Below are positions 22,851-35,338 of a stretch of DNA of 64,000 nt, piece after piece (positions within the stretch are counted from its first letter, which is position 1; each line of letters opens with the position of its first letter). Source of the stretch: Hygrophila difformis (lineage: Eukaryota; Streptophyta; Magnoliopsida; Lamiales; Acanthaceae); assembly GCA_030278955.1 (NCBI GenBank), contig JAOANR010000005.1, forward strand, positions 32,789,849-32,853,848, given 5' to 3'. Position numbers and translations under genes: made by a program. Below the pieces are notes generated by a model that had not been told where the DNA came from, did not search any database, and was given only the letters and a program-made list of their open reading frames with translations.

Positions 22851-24111
22851 ATTTTCAGCAATTAAATTTTCAGCAAATTGTGTGGGAATTTTTCATATTA
22901 TGCTTAATACTTATATTTAAATTTTGTTTTATCTTAACTTAAATTTAAAATTAAATAAAAATATTATTTTAATACTTATTTTTATTAATTTGTTAGATTT
23001 GTATCGGACAAGCAACAGAAGCTAAAGAATACGGTATAACATGATTTCTTTGTTAGTTTTTAAAAATAATTAAATTATATTATCATATACACCCTCTTTT
23101 GAATATATATATATATATATAAAATAGAGATAAATAATTTTTTAGGCCATCAATAGGCAGGTAATTCACTTTTGGGCCACTAAAGATTGAATTATGAAAT
23201 TAGGCCATCAAATAGGCATTCGGGCCTAATTTAGGGCCAATTTGACCAATACCACACTAAAACGGGCCGCGTGTAACCCACTCGCCACGCGATGGCTCAA
23301 ATGTGGAAATTGTCTCATTTTGGTGGCCTGTTTTATTTTTTTGTAATTTAAATAAATACTACTCCATTCGTTCCATTATTTTTGCCTCACTTTCCATTTT
23401 TCTCTGTTCCAACGTTTTTGTCTAGTTTTCATTATAGTAATAATAAATATTAATCGCCAAATCTACCGCATCAAATACTAATATATCCTACATTAAATAC
23501 TGTCTATGACCACATAAATACCGTGCTCAAAATACCCCAACACGAAATAAATATTCATTAAAATAAAAATAAAATAAATATATATTGAAAATATAAAAAA
23601 AGACAAAATAATAAATAAAATTATTTGTATTAATAATAATAATAACTTCAAGAATTAAATTATAGTATAACATAAAATAAAATTAAATAAATTAAATCTA
23701 AAAAATAAATTAATTTGAATGAGTTCATTTATATTAAATGAAATATAATAAAATAAGTAGTAAAAATTTAATAAAAAAAATGGAAACATATAAATAGGTG
23801 TTCTCTACCCACGTCGCCATAGGTTGGAACTTTTTGTAATAGTTTTGTTGTGGCCAACTTTTTGTAATTGTTTTGTTGTTGCCGCTGAAGACGCAAGTGT
23901 CCTGAGGATTCTCCCCATACCCACACCATAGTGTCTACATTCTACACAGGTAGGGAAAACAATAGATCACGTAGTGAGCAATTGAGTAGTGTACTCTCAA
24001 AGTTAAACTTACAAGATTGATTTCCCCTCAAGACTGAAGCTTGAACAAGCTCAAGCAAATTAAGCAGGCCAGCCCAATAACCCAAACTCCTCCTCAAAGG
24101 CATCAACAGGA
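22851..24111. other. Spacer with MITE (about 23128-23340)
   Basis: Holds a diverged relative of the 15.2-15.6 kb MITE. Its left part has TAGGCCATCAATAGGC and CACTTTTGGGCCA, and its right part the inverted TGGCTCAAATGTGGAAAT and GGTGGCCTG. After it lies a Stowaway-like start (ACTACTCCATTCGTTCC at 23359). The rest, up to the SINE, shows no gene. Confidence 0.5.
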
Positions 24112-24126
24112 GCAAATTAAAGATTT

Positions 24127-24281
24127 TTTTTTTTGCTTAACAGTTATACAGGCTAAGAAATTAATGATGGGAACACATACCACATAAATTACAAAGGTGA
24201 ACAAAGAGGAGGGATGGGGGGCTGGATGGGGGAATCGAACCCCAACCTTAGGTTGGGAATCGGGGACTTGACCATCCCAGA
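24127..24281 (-). mobile_element. tRNA-derived SINE with 15-bp duplication
   Basis: AGCAAATTAAAGATT occurs at 24112-24126 and 24282-24296, exactly flanking the element. Read on the minus strand there is an A-box-like GGATGGTCAAGTCCCC, a B box GGTTCGATTCC, a tRNA-unrelated part and a short A-run (the T-run after 24126). The tRNA-like head is not a functional tRNA gene. It lies about 280 bp past the stop codon of the histidinol dehydrogenase gene and could be within its 3' flank. Confidence 0.88.
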
Positions 24282-24573
24282 AGCAAATTAAAGATTGAAT
24301 TACTGTCTATGAAATTTATAGAATATTGTAGTATATGTAAACACACCATTAAATGACAGATTAAAGCATTCAATGAAACCTTTTTAATTAAACAAATGAA
24401 AACACAAAACCCTTTTAATTCCAATTTCTAGGTTCAGTATGAAATAGCAATCCAGCCTCTAAATCAAAATTGTACAACAGCAACAGCTAAGAAAAAAGCA
24501 GCAAGACAACGTAACCCAATTTTTTAACAGGCTACTATTGTGCAGAAATGGAGAAACCGGGACGAGTCCACAC

Positions 24574-27500
24574 CTATCTTGAAGTAGATGCTAGTCGAGC
24601 TTCAATATCCTGCAGCCTGAGTGTTACGGCTCTCTTGTGTGCATCCAGCCCCTCGACTTCAGCCATGGTAGCCACATGTGGGCCAAGATTCTTTAGCCCT
24701 TCTTCAGTCAATGACTGGACTGTGATATACTTCAAGAAGGAGTCTAGAGACACTCCACTATACATCCGGGCAAAACCATATGTTGGAAGAACATGATTCG
24801 TGCCACTCGCATAATCTCCTACACTTTCTGGCGTCCATGGTCCCAAAAATACAGAGCCTGAAAGAATTAAGTTGAAACTAATGATTCTGATAGTCAAATT
24901 ATGGAAAATGAATATAACTCAATTAGCATTTCAATTCCAATGAGTCACAATATACTGATAGACAACGTCAGCACGATGTTAGAAGAAAGAACTTGAGAAA
25001 GCAAAAGAAGCTCAAAATGGAGAAATAAATTGCGCAAAGAAAGTGGTTGGCCTTCACCAGATTATTATTTTATGAATAACATCCAGTTTTTAATTAGGAC
25101 AATTGACAAACGCAGTAGTTATGAAAGCCATATTACTAGTTCATGAAAAATAGTAGTATATATCACAAATCAGTTCTAACTTGGACATACATCAATCAAC
25201 AACTAATGAAATTTTAATTAGAGAGCCACTGCGATTGGGGCTCCCGACCAGATGTTAACTGATAAGATTGAATTTACAAAGATAGGTTCCGGGATTCTGG
25301 CTGCATATAAACTAAATTAGCAAAAGGCATAGCAATCCAAAACTCATGAAACTTATACAGTATAAGAAAATTATGTTATGCAACAGAGTCAAAAAGAAAA
25401 ACATTGCCAATGATAGGCATATAGGATTACCTGCATTCTCGATGAGACTCTCCCACTTCTCGGCATCTTTCACGTTGATGATTAAATGCTCAGGTGCATA
25501 CAAATTGGAGAATGTAATAGCCTGAAATGTCAAGTCCAATGATTGCTGAGGCAATATGCAAAGAGAATAGGGATCCAGCAGAAGCAGAAAACACAAAAGC
25601 GGGAACAATCACATCAGACCACCCACCAATTTTAGCATTGTAGTTGAAAGGCAAAGAGAAAAAAATACCCCATATACAGTGCAGAGGAAGGGCATCTAGC
25701 CCCAGACTTTGACTAGATATAAGAGTGTGGTGTGTTTCCTTTCTACAAGTGGTTAATTGTGCTTACCAATAAAGCCACAACATTGTTTCTCTTTCTAGAA
25801 CACATGTTATCAAATTATACACGGTGAAAGGGAATTTCAAAGAATATGCTAACCTCAATCATATCACGAGCATAAACAATAAAGCTATGACTCAGTGCTT
25901 TTGAAGCAAAGGTTCCCCGAGGAAGGCTATTGCACTGTTTGTTGATTTCATCCTCAATTGCATTAATATCCACACCCTCTCCACAAACTACGAGAACAAC
26001 TTGGCTGTCAGGGCCATGCTCAGCCTGCAATTAGGAATGAATGATAATTGAACAGAAATAAAAATAGGCAAAATGTTAGAAATTCAGGATGAGTTATGTC
26101 AAAGCTGAACAATATAACAAACATAAATTTTAATACACGTCTTAACAAGGGGCTATATATATGTAACAGACTAACAAGGTATAATGGATAACCAGGAAAC
26201 AAGAGTTCCCTAAAACCTGTGAAAGTAAATCTGCTGCTACGTGAACAGGGCTTGCGAATTTGTCAGCAATGACAAGCACTTCTGATGGTCCAGCAGGCAT
26301 GTCAATTGAAATCATAGCTTCACTGTTCTATTGAAAACAAGCAACAAATTAGTTGGAAGTACAGAAATAGTTCAAAACTAACAATTTTCAAGTGAAAATC
26401 CTGAAACCTGGAGAATCATTTTTGCTGCAGTGACATACTGATTTCCAGGCCCATATATCTTTTCAACCTGCAGTGCAATCACCATAACACTTTGATGCAT
26501 ATCAGGAAAAGGCAAGACATCGCCGAGATCAGAACCCAGATATAAGACATCATAGAACTTTCCCTTGAACATATTCTAGACCCCAATAACATTCAGCAAA
26601 GGCAAATTCAAATAATGTACAAGGATACTCACAAATGCTAGAAAAACTTCATGTTTGTTTTGAAACCTAATAGAAATAGGAGAAAATTAAGAAAATAATG
26701 TAGTTGTAGTACGTAGAATCTCTGGACCCAAAGAATTTTCCAGTAAATTCGTCGAACAATTTTACAGTAAATTCATCGAACAGTATCCCCAAAACATCTC
26801 AGCAACAGCTAAAACATGTCATTGTAGACCAGAACATTGACGACATCAGTCACAAAGCATGAAAATCATTCGGTAAAGGCAAGGAATTTGATGTTAACAT
26901 ATGTTCCAGGTAAACATCAGGGGAAGAAGTAATGATAAGGCCATCTAGAGGAAACATGTTTCTGTTTGACAAAACAAAGAACACTTGATAATACTAGCTC
27001 CAATTATAATCCAGAATCAGTGAAACTTTCTGTTTATTTGAGAGTACACTTCACAAAAACACCATTTGTTATATTTAAAAAGCACAACACCGTTTGGGTT
27101 AACTCTTTTTGCACCACTATTCTGAAAAATTCTGCAGCTTGAGCCAAATCCCCAGTTGAGTAATTATATAACTTTATGCATAATTTTTTTCCAAGCTTTG
27201 AATCAACAATCAAATCAAAAACACTCCATACTAGCCTATACTTACGAAAATGAGAGTGAGAAAGAGACACATGCCCACAACATATTGCTCATGGGCACAC
27301 TCATTCATATCAATAAGACCTAAACCATTCTTATAGAATATGAAATATTCACAACAGTGGGATTGGTTGAATATCAAATGTGGCTACGACGGGCCAGCAA
27401 GTAGTAAGTGTGCATATGATGCATGAAAGCGTACCTTAGGGCAAGACTCAGTTCCCCATGCCATAGCTGAAATTGCCTACACATGATGTCATTGATTTTT

Positions 27501-30123
27501 AATAATTAGAAAAAGTGCTTTTAGATCAGAATAAATACCCACAATCCAAGTACAGAGTGCTGACCTGTGCACCACCGGCTTTAAGTATATGAGTTACACC
27601 AGCTTTCTTTGCACAGTAAAGGACCTCCTACAACCACACAGTGACAAGAAATCCGTATGAAAATAATATTGCAACACATTAACACTTCAGAAAACAAATA
27701 CCTTACAGATACTGCCATCTGCAGCAGGGGGTGTTGCAAGTACAATTGTTTTGCACCCAGCAATCTGGGCAGGCTGATTCATGAAAACTAAGTCAATAAA
27801 ATAAAATGAAATTGCAGCCGAAGTATAATGATCCATGTCTCCATGAAAAATCCCAACATAATTGATAGAGTCAACGGCAACGTACAACTGAAAGCATCAG
27901 AGCAGTTGAAGGTAATACAGCAGTGCCTCCAGGAACATAAAGGCCGACAGATGAAATACTTCGCGCCACTCTTTTACATCTTACACCCTGAGAAAGTTAA
28001 CACGAGAATCAATAAAATAATGAGCCAGGCATCAAACAATGTTAACCACAACACAACATGCCACTGCTTACTTCCATGTTCTCAACAATTTTCTCAACTG
28101 GTTTTTGTGCAGCATGAAAAGCAAAAATGTTGTCGTAAGCCACATCAAATGCTTTTCGAACCACAGGATCAAGCTAAAAAATCATAACAACTTGTTAAAT
28201 ATTGTGGATATGAACTTTCCGCAGAAAATCATAAAAGAATTCAATTCAGTTATAATGCATTTTATGACATTACGCACTTACCACAGGATCAGGAAGATCA
28301 TTGACATTCTCAACTATGTTGTCCAGTTCAACTTTGTCAAACCGCACAGTGTACCTGTTACAAAAGACAAAAATCATTAAACAAATAAAATAAATAAAAA
28401 AATAGAACATTTACTAATCACCACATAAATATAGAAGGGATCATAGATCATTGACAACCCATATAGTCAATACTTAATAGCTTTATTGTGAAATCGTCAT
28501 CTATACGTTTAGTTGGAATTTCAATCACCAATAACCAAACTGAAAGATAATTTTGCTTTTTATTCAAGAAAATTCAAGAGATCATACAAATTGACTTAAA
28601 TTTACTAGCATGTCCATTAAGAAAACATATAATTATGCATTTAGGGCTTGATAATTGAATGTAAGAATTATTCCCAATCAATTGGTTGATTTCACAACAA
28701 TTCTTTGCAGCATGTTATTTATTCAAAATTCATACATGTAATAAATAGTTCTAGTTTTGACAACTCAACGGTGTAGATCGCACCTTAGTATAACTAAAAA
28801 TACCCAGGCCCCTGAACAAGGCATAGCCAAAAGTTCCGTAAATAGACTCATATGTAAATCTCTCCCACAGGTCACAACTTCTGTTCTTTATTACTTCAAT
28901 ATTTTTTTTCTTAGCAGTTGATCAATATCAATTTGGTGCATATCAATTTTTTTCCACAATTATGATTCGTGAGACAAAACAACTTAGATGATGTAGAATA
29001 AGAATGAAAGGGAAGAGACATACTCCTTAACAGCAGCATCACCTCGACTCCGTATGTCATCAACAATAGGTTGAACCTAAATAAGAATAATTGCAAGTGA
29101 AATAAGTGCTTGGTAACTCAAACGGCCATATGACATCAAAACCAATTTCCTTAGCAAGTCTAGGTAATCTAATTTCTCCTTAGTAAATAAAGGCTCACCA
29201 CACCAAAAATCGAAGTAAAATCAATTCGTGGGCGACCTTTTAGGCTATCAACCTCTGTAGCACTAAGATCCGACAACTTATAAGACTTCATCGAACAGCT
29301 TGTAGTGTAACTTAATGATCCTGGAATAAATAGCAATAATATAAAATGAGGAATTTTGGCAAGAAAAAGAAAATCATCAACCTGTATAATGTACACAAAA
29401 TACAAATGGCATCTCATTAACTAGATCATAATCAACACAGTAGCAACAATTAAACAAGAAACTTAAATGAGCATGTGCTCACATCTGTCTAAAAATACAC
29501 CCAATACTATATGTGAAATGCATTTTGAAAAGTAAAACCTCAGATAGATGTGCGCAGCTTCTATGGTTAAAAACAGCACCTCAACATATTGAATCTTACA
29601 ACAGAAAGATTATAGTACATTTGCATCATCCTATCGGCTTATATATACATATATAAATATATATGAATCATAGTGTATACAACACACTAGTACATTTGTC
29701 ATCATACTTAATTTGAATCAATTGTAATCAACTCCTGTTTATTCCTAGCATTTCCTCAATATGATAACATGAAATAAAAAAAAATTCAATTCACTCAAAC
29801 TTGCTGCCTGCTTCTCCCTTCTCCCTTCGCCCCATGGCCACCATATTCCTTCCCTCCAGCTACCCAAAACTACCCATCCCCCAAAAAAATTAAAAGACCT
29901 GCAACATCTAAGCTTCTTCAGATACCAAATAAGGAATAATCACAGCACACTTCTTGCAGAAAATAAAGGAAATAAAATAGTGGTTATTCGTGAACTAGTT
30001 CCGCTACTTTTAGGTAGTAGGGAACTTACGTGTCTGTGAATAAGAGGGTATTCGAGAGCGAGATATCTTTGTGGCAGCAAAGAAAGCAGAGGGCCGATTG
30101 AAGGAAAGAAGTCTACAGTCCAT
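24574..30123 (-). CDS. HDH: Histidinol dehydrogenase, chloroplast
   Basis: Catalyses the last two steps of histidine synthesis (L-histidinol to L-histidine, 2 NAD+; EC 1.1.1.23) in plastids. Exons, read on the minus strand: 30030-30123, 29199-29320, 29024-29076, 28282-28354, 28072-28173, 27886-27987, 27702-27773, 27565-27627, 27435-27476, 26408-26467, 26217-26327, 25854-26024, 25431-25521, 24574-24857. All have GT-AG borders and sum to 1440 nt (479 residues plus TAG). Exon 1 ([19 protein letters not shown] and on) is Ser/Arg-rich with few acids, a likely transit peptide. [11 protein letters not shown] and [12 protein letters not shown] are family motifs. Zinc ligands Q298, H301, D400, H459 and catalytic E366-H367 keep the spacing of bacterial HisD. 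No break was found; it appears functional and single in the window. Confidence 0.95.
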
Positions 30124-31048
30124 GAATATTAAAACCTTCAACACAATTGATTGAGGAAAAATTGAAATCACAAAAATAAAAAACAAAACTGAAAATCATA
30201 CTGTAAATCTGGGGAAGGGAGGAATTCAGATTTCACACATGAGAACGTGCTTACCTCCGTAATGAAGAGTTAAGACGAAATAGTGGCTTCACTCCACATA
30301 TTAGGGCTGAGCACTGTTAACCTGGTTTTCAGGTATTTTCTAACCGAGCAAATACACTTACTGACCCAAACTAAATTAAAATTCGGTTACCAGAACTATT
30401 TGCGGACTCCATCTATACAATGCAAACACCATACAATTAACACAATTAACATCCAATAAAGCTAAACCAATCCAATGGCCATAGGAAAACACCAGTAATC
30501 TGCAACTCTACTTGAACAAATAATGAAAGAAGTTTAAAATCTGCTAGACCACATTCTCCAAAATGCTCAATATTATAGTGAAGCGCAATTTAATACAGTA
30601 AAACATACTCAATTCAACAATTCAAACAGACTCAATCAATAATTCAATACAGCTCAAAATGACCACATTCAAAGTCGAATCCTTACCTTGTAATGACGGC
30701 TGGGGGTGGGGCAGTGTGGAGCAGCGGAGGAAGGAGCGAAGGTGAGGGCGAGGGCGAAGCAAGGGCGTCTGCGTCAGACGAGTAGCGGTAATCGGTGGAG
30801 GACGTCTGCGGTGCGGCAGTCGGGCGAAGAGACGAGGGCGCAGCAGCAGTGAGCCGCGGTGGCAGGCGGGCGAAGTAGCAATAGGCGGCGGCGGCGGTAG
30901 GCGGACGAAGAGACGACGGCGTAGCAGCCTTCGTCGATTTTGGGAGAGGTGGAAGAGAGAACTGAGTCCAACAGGGATTTAGTTTCTAGGTGTTAGTGTT
31001 ATCACCTTTTAGTACTATTTTTTAGCGTATTACGTGTATTTTATTAAT
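30124..31048 (-). promoter_or_regulatory. Leader, leader introns and promoter of HDH
   Basis: A GC-rich block (about 30687-30975) contrasts with its surroundings and ends, on the minus strand, in a good splice donor (TACAAG then GTAAGG at 30686). A second donor (GGAG then GTAAGC) lies at about 30254. This suggests one or two noncoding leader exons spliced to the ATG exon. A 65-codon frame inside (30774-30971) is simple Ser/Arg/Ala/Leu coding and is better read as a leader than as a protein, though it could act as an upstream ORF. The promoter would then lie near 30975-31057, right against the MULE insertion. Confidence 0.5.
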
Positions 31049-31991
31049 TATTTTAAGGGAAAGTTATTGAAAAGTACCCACACCTTAAAAGTCTTATGTA
31101 TTAGTACCCCTATATATTCAATACATATTGTATTGATACCCACATGTGGAATACGTTGTACTTCAGGACCCATTCATTAAAACAAAATGAAAACCAAATT
31201 CAAATGCTGAAATGTCCAGAATACCCTTACTTTTTGGCAGAGATTTGACATGTTATAATGGGAGTTGACAGCCGTTATTTGAAAATCCTCCACTCTCACC
31301 ACCAATTTGTCTCTCTCACTGCAACCACAAAAAAGTTTTGTCTCTCTCACACCACCGACCTCACCTACTTGGCGATCGAAGAAGCTTGTGTGGGGTTGGT
31401 TTTATTGCGCGGGAGTGTGTCGGAGAAGCTTGTTCGCCCGGCTTTGGTAGGGATGGTGGAAGGGTAGAAAGCTTTGGGTTGGGGACACCCTGTTTTCTTG
31501 AAGCTCGGAGGTGACGGTTAGGTTTTTGGGGGCGGAAAGCTTGACGGGAGAGGAGGGTAATGCGATGGGTTAGAAGGGTGGTAGGAGGGTTATAGGAGGG
31601 TTTAGGGGTGGAGTGTGACGGGGCTGTGAAGCTTTTTTTGGAAGGGGTTTTGTGCGACGGATTGGAGTGCGACGGGGCTGTGCACAGCGTTATTGTTACG
31701 GATAGAGCGAATGCCTTTTTCTAGCGATTGTTTTCGTGTTTAGACTGATGTAATGGATGGAACATGCATTTAGACATGAGAATTATCACTCCGCTGGTAC
31801 CGAAAGAATATTGTGCGGGCGTATAGACTTTTTCTGTATTTATTGCAATAACATCGGTATCATATTACCTAATTGTGGTATACATGTGCCTTACACAAAG
31901 TTGTAATGCAAATCAGTCATTAGTATTGTATGAATAGGATCACGGTATTGGATGACCAGTTTTTTATCAATAGGATCATGTTCTGTATGAA

Positions 31992-32213
31992 TTGTGTTGC
32001 AGGACGGATACTGAAGCAGACAAGGAATTCGACAACGAAGAAGATGAGGACGAGGAAGATGTAAGGGTCATCTGGGCCAATGCAATCAGAGGCGAAGGAC
32101 AGAAATTCAAATATGACGAACAGTTCCGGAAGGTCCTAAAAATCACTGTATTGCAGTCCGGGGTGGATTCACTGGACATTGTTCTTGTGAAGTACTCATC
32201 TGCTTGGAGATAG
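31992..32213 (+). CDS. Small acidic hypothetical protein inside the MULE
   Basis: A 73-codon frame starting MCCRTDTEADKEFDNEEDED. An acidic coiled-looking N part is followed by a mixed C part (RVIWANAIRGEGQKFKYDEQ, then FRKVLKITVLQSG) and ends LVKYSSAWR. An acceptor-like TTGTGTTGCAG at 31993-32003 suggests it may be an exon that starts at GACGGATACTG. The last 15 codons lie in the first unit of the tandem array, so the array amplified the 3' end of this frame plus downstream DNA. I do not recognise the family. Confidence 0.35.
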   Translation: MCCRTDTEADKEFDNEEDEDEEDVRVIWANAIRGEGQKFKYDEQFRKVLKITVLQSGVDSLDIVLVKYSSAWR

Positions 32214-33413
32214 CACCATTATGTTTGAACCTTACTCACATAATGTTTGGATGCACAATTGTGGCACATAGGGTTGGGGGAATGTGTTAATGAAGCTTGT
32301 TCGTGCTTTATTCAACATAATCAATCATATGGATTCGTTACGAGTGTAAATTAAAGTGCATGGATGCCATTAACGAGCTCAAATCAACAACTTAGTACTT
32401 AGGACTGTGTGGTTACCCAACAACACACCACACAAGGACTTGGGCTACACTGGACATTGTTCTTGTGAAGTACTCCTCTGCTTGGAGATAGCACCATTAT
32501 GTTTGAACCTTACTCACATAATGTTTGGATGCACAATTGTGGCACATAGGGTTGGGGGAATGTGTTAATGAAGTTTGTTCGTGCTTCATTCAACATAATC
32601 AATCATATGGATTCGTTATGAGTGTAATGAAAGTGCCTGGATTCCATTAACGTGCTCAAATCAACAACTTAGTACTTAGGACTGTGTGGTTACCCAACAA
32701 CACACCACACAAGGACTTGGACTACACTGGACATTGTTCTTGTGAAGTACTCATTTGCTTGGAGATAGCACCATTATGTTTAAACCTTACTCACATAATG
32801 TTTGGATGCACAATTGTGGCACATAGGGTTGGGGGAATGTGTTAATGAAGCTTGTTCGTGCTTCATTCAACATAATCAATCATATGGATTCGTTAAGAGT
32901 GTAAATTAAAGTGCCTGGATGCCATTAACGAGCTCAAATCAACAACTTAGTACTTAGGACTGTGTGCTTACCCAACAACACACCACACAAGGACTTGGAC
33001 TACACTGGACATTGTTCTTGTGAAGTACTCCTCTGCTTGGAGATAGCACCATTATGTTTGAACCTTACTCACATAATGTTTGGATGCACAATTATGGCAC
33101 ATAGGGTTGGGGGAATGTGTTAATGAAGCTTGTTCGTGCTTCATTCAACATAACCAATCATATGGATTCGTTATGAGTGTAAATTAAAGTGCCTGGATGC
33201 CATTAACGAGCTCAAATCAACAACTTAGTACTTAGGACTGTGTGGTTACCCAACAACACACCACACAAGGACTTGGACTACACTTGACATTGTTCTTATG
33301 AAGTATTCCTCTGCTTGGAGATAGCACCATTATGTTTGAACATTACTCACATAATGTTTGGATGCACAATTGTGGCACATAGGGTTGGGGGAATGTGTTA
33401 ATGAAGCTTGTTC
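32171..33413 (+). repeat. Tandem array, about 278-bp unit, 4.5 copies
   Basis: Units begin ACTGGACATTGTTCTTGTGA at 32171, 32449, 32725, 33004 and (ACTTGAC) 33282, spacings of 278, 276, 279 and 278. The last unit is cut after 132 bp. Units are about 97% alike, so the array is young or homogenised. Each holds the end of an open frame (DIVLVKYSSAWR stop, some with substitutions), then AT-rich sequence with ACACACCACACAAGGACTTG. Confidence 0.92.
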
Positions 33414-33807
33414 GTTATCAAGGGTAGATTATGAACAAACAAATATAGTTCGGACCACAACAAATCAGTAACAATCATAATAATATTCCTATTCGTCATG
33501 TATGGTGCTATCATAGGGAAAGGTTGGTACCAAATGAAAGGACGATATTGGCTTATGGATTTTCCCTCAATTAGTACAGATGGGACCACCAACCATCAAT
33601 TAATTACTTCATTTCTTGCAGGAACAGAGAAGAATCTCTGAAAAGTAACTTTATGTCATTCTCACACTTCCCAATTTTGACCCCTCATGAGTGGTCTCCA
33701 AAGCCTCCAATCTCTATATAACCTATCCATCCACCATAATTTTTAGAGCATCCCTCTTTCTAACACTCTAACAATTTTTTGCCTTTAGCAATCTAAATCC
33801 AGAAGCG

Positions 33808-34095
33808 ATGGATTATAGCGGCAAGAATTCTCAAAACACAGCTGGAAGTGTGGCGGCCGATCGACACACACTAGATACTATGGATTTACGATTTCCGTGC
33901 GGCATACGGTGTGAATGCGGTCACAGGGCTGACATTCGCATTGTCCGCCATGGCATCGTGCAGCACGTTAAGGCTGCACCTGGCAGTTATATCTGCCCCA
34001 CCATCTATTCCCTTTTTCGTTCCCTTCTTCGTCTCTTTCTTCATAGCTCCTTTCATTTTCGGTGCCATTTGTTCGTTGCCTGCCAAATCCACTAA
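33808..34095 (+). CDS. Small Cys-containing hypothetical protein in MULE
   Basis: A 95-codon frame starting MDYSGKNSQNTAGSVAADRH. A TCTATATAAC TATA-like box sits about 95 bp upstream (33713). The middle reads CGIRCECGHRADIRIVRHG, then YICP, which recalls the GRF zinc finger (CxCG...C) found in many plant transposon and host proteins, but the second Cys pair is incomplete. The alternative plus frame at 33911-34141 is hydrophobic (FFVPFFVSFFIAPFIFG) and ends FDEHNMEYWTR; splicing or a frameshift between the two is possible. The function is unknown. Confidence 0.35.
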   Translation: MDYSGKNSQNTAGSVAADRHTLDTMDLRFPCGIRCECGHRADIRIVRHGIVQHVKAAPGSYICPTIYSLFRSLLRLFLHSSFHFRCHLFVACQIH

Positions 34096-35338
34096 TCATC
34101 ACTATTTCGACGAACATAACATGGAGTACTGGACAAGATAATGAACGATACTACACTCCTAGAACAATGGACAAGTAATTCAAAACACTTATGGTAAAAT
34201 AAAGTGACACCAACACATATTACTCTTAATTCCCAAAACACCATATGCAACATTATTATTATTTTCTATTTAACGGAGTGGACAAAACCATGCCAAAAAC
34301 ATTCTAATATTCACTAGAATCACTGCTATCGAAACACACACACCAAAATCAAACATACTCATCTCTATTCAATTCACTAAGATTCACAAAATCAAGTCCA
34401 ATAACAGTGGTGTATTCCACAAACACTGTGGTATCTCAAACATACTCATCCCTAGCCATTTCTATTCGCCAAACTGCACAAAATCAACCCCAAAACAGTG
34501 GTGTACCTCATGAATCTCCATGGTATCTCAAAAACTACAACAAACACAAGTGTATTGTGACATGAATCGTGGTATCGCACAAAATGTTTCATGTAAATTA
34601 CCCAAACTGCATCAATCAACAAACAACAAACACAAATATTTTCATGCTTTACCAGTAATAAATGGCAAATCACAGTCCAACAAAGCAACCCTAAACCCTC
34701 TAAGAAAAGCCCGACTGCAACCGCTCTATACTTTCAAAGCAAAAACCCAGGTTCAAACCTATCAAAAAACCCATTCTCAAAATCTATCCAAGCTTCCAAC
34801 ACCGCAGGCCACAAAACACACATTCAACCATAAATCGATGTAAACACCTATTGCGGAATGAAGTCGGAAATTTGGTACCTTTGAAGAACCGAAATCGATG
34901 GGTATTCAAAACTCTTCCTTCCTCTTCGATTGTTCAGCCTCTTTAAATCGCTTCTTCCACTTCGATTCTCCACTGGAAGCCGAAATCAAACGCACGAACT
35001 GCTGGGCGAAATGAAACGAACGTTTGTGCCTCTTTAACTCCTCCGGTAATGAACGCCGGTGGTGGGAGACGTGGGCACTCAAAATTAACTTCTTCAGGCA
35101 GTTTCAAAACCGGGGCAAGGTGGAAGTGACATAAAGTGGAATTCTCCCTGCTGCCCTTCCCCATTAATTTCACTCTTTCTTTGTTGTAAGGGCAATATAG
35201 TCTTTTCGTACTTATTAATTTTGAAAGAAACTCAAAAATATTGGGGAGGTATCGAAATGTGAGTATTATAGTATAGGGGTATCACAGTCTCAGTATTGTT
35301 GGAGTGGGGTATTTAACTGCAATTTTCCGTTATTTTAA

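Larger units (their letters stand above)
31058..35329. mobile_element. MULE-type DNA transposon, 4.27 kb
   Basis: The ends are inverted and related over about 85 bp. The left starts GGGAAAGTTATTGAAAAGTACCC and the right, reverse-complemented, starts CGGAAAATTGCAGTTAAATACCCC; both continue with GTGATACCCCTATA-like text. Direct 9-bp copies of TTATTTTAA flank it (31049-31057, 35330-35338), the Mutator hallmark. No MURA transposase is seen. The inside has a GC-rich block, an acidic ORF, a 278-bp tandem array and an ORF with its own TATA-like start. It is a non-autonomous MULE. Confidence 0.75.

Noticed and set aside
30774..30971. 65-codon GC-rich minus frame before the HDH gene
   Set aside because: Simple Arg/Ser/Ala/Leu composition and a splice donor just after it; more likely noncoding leader.
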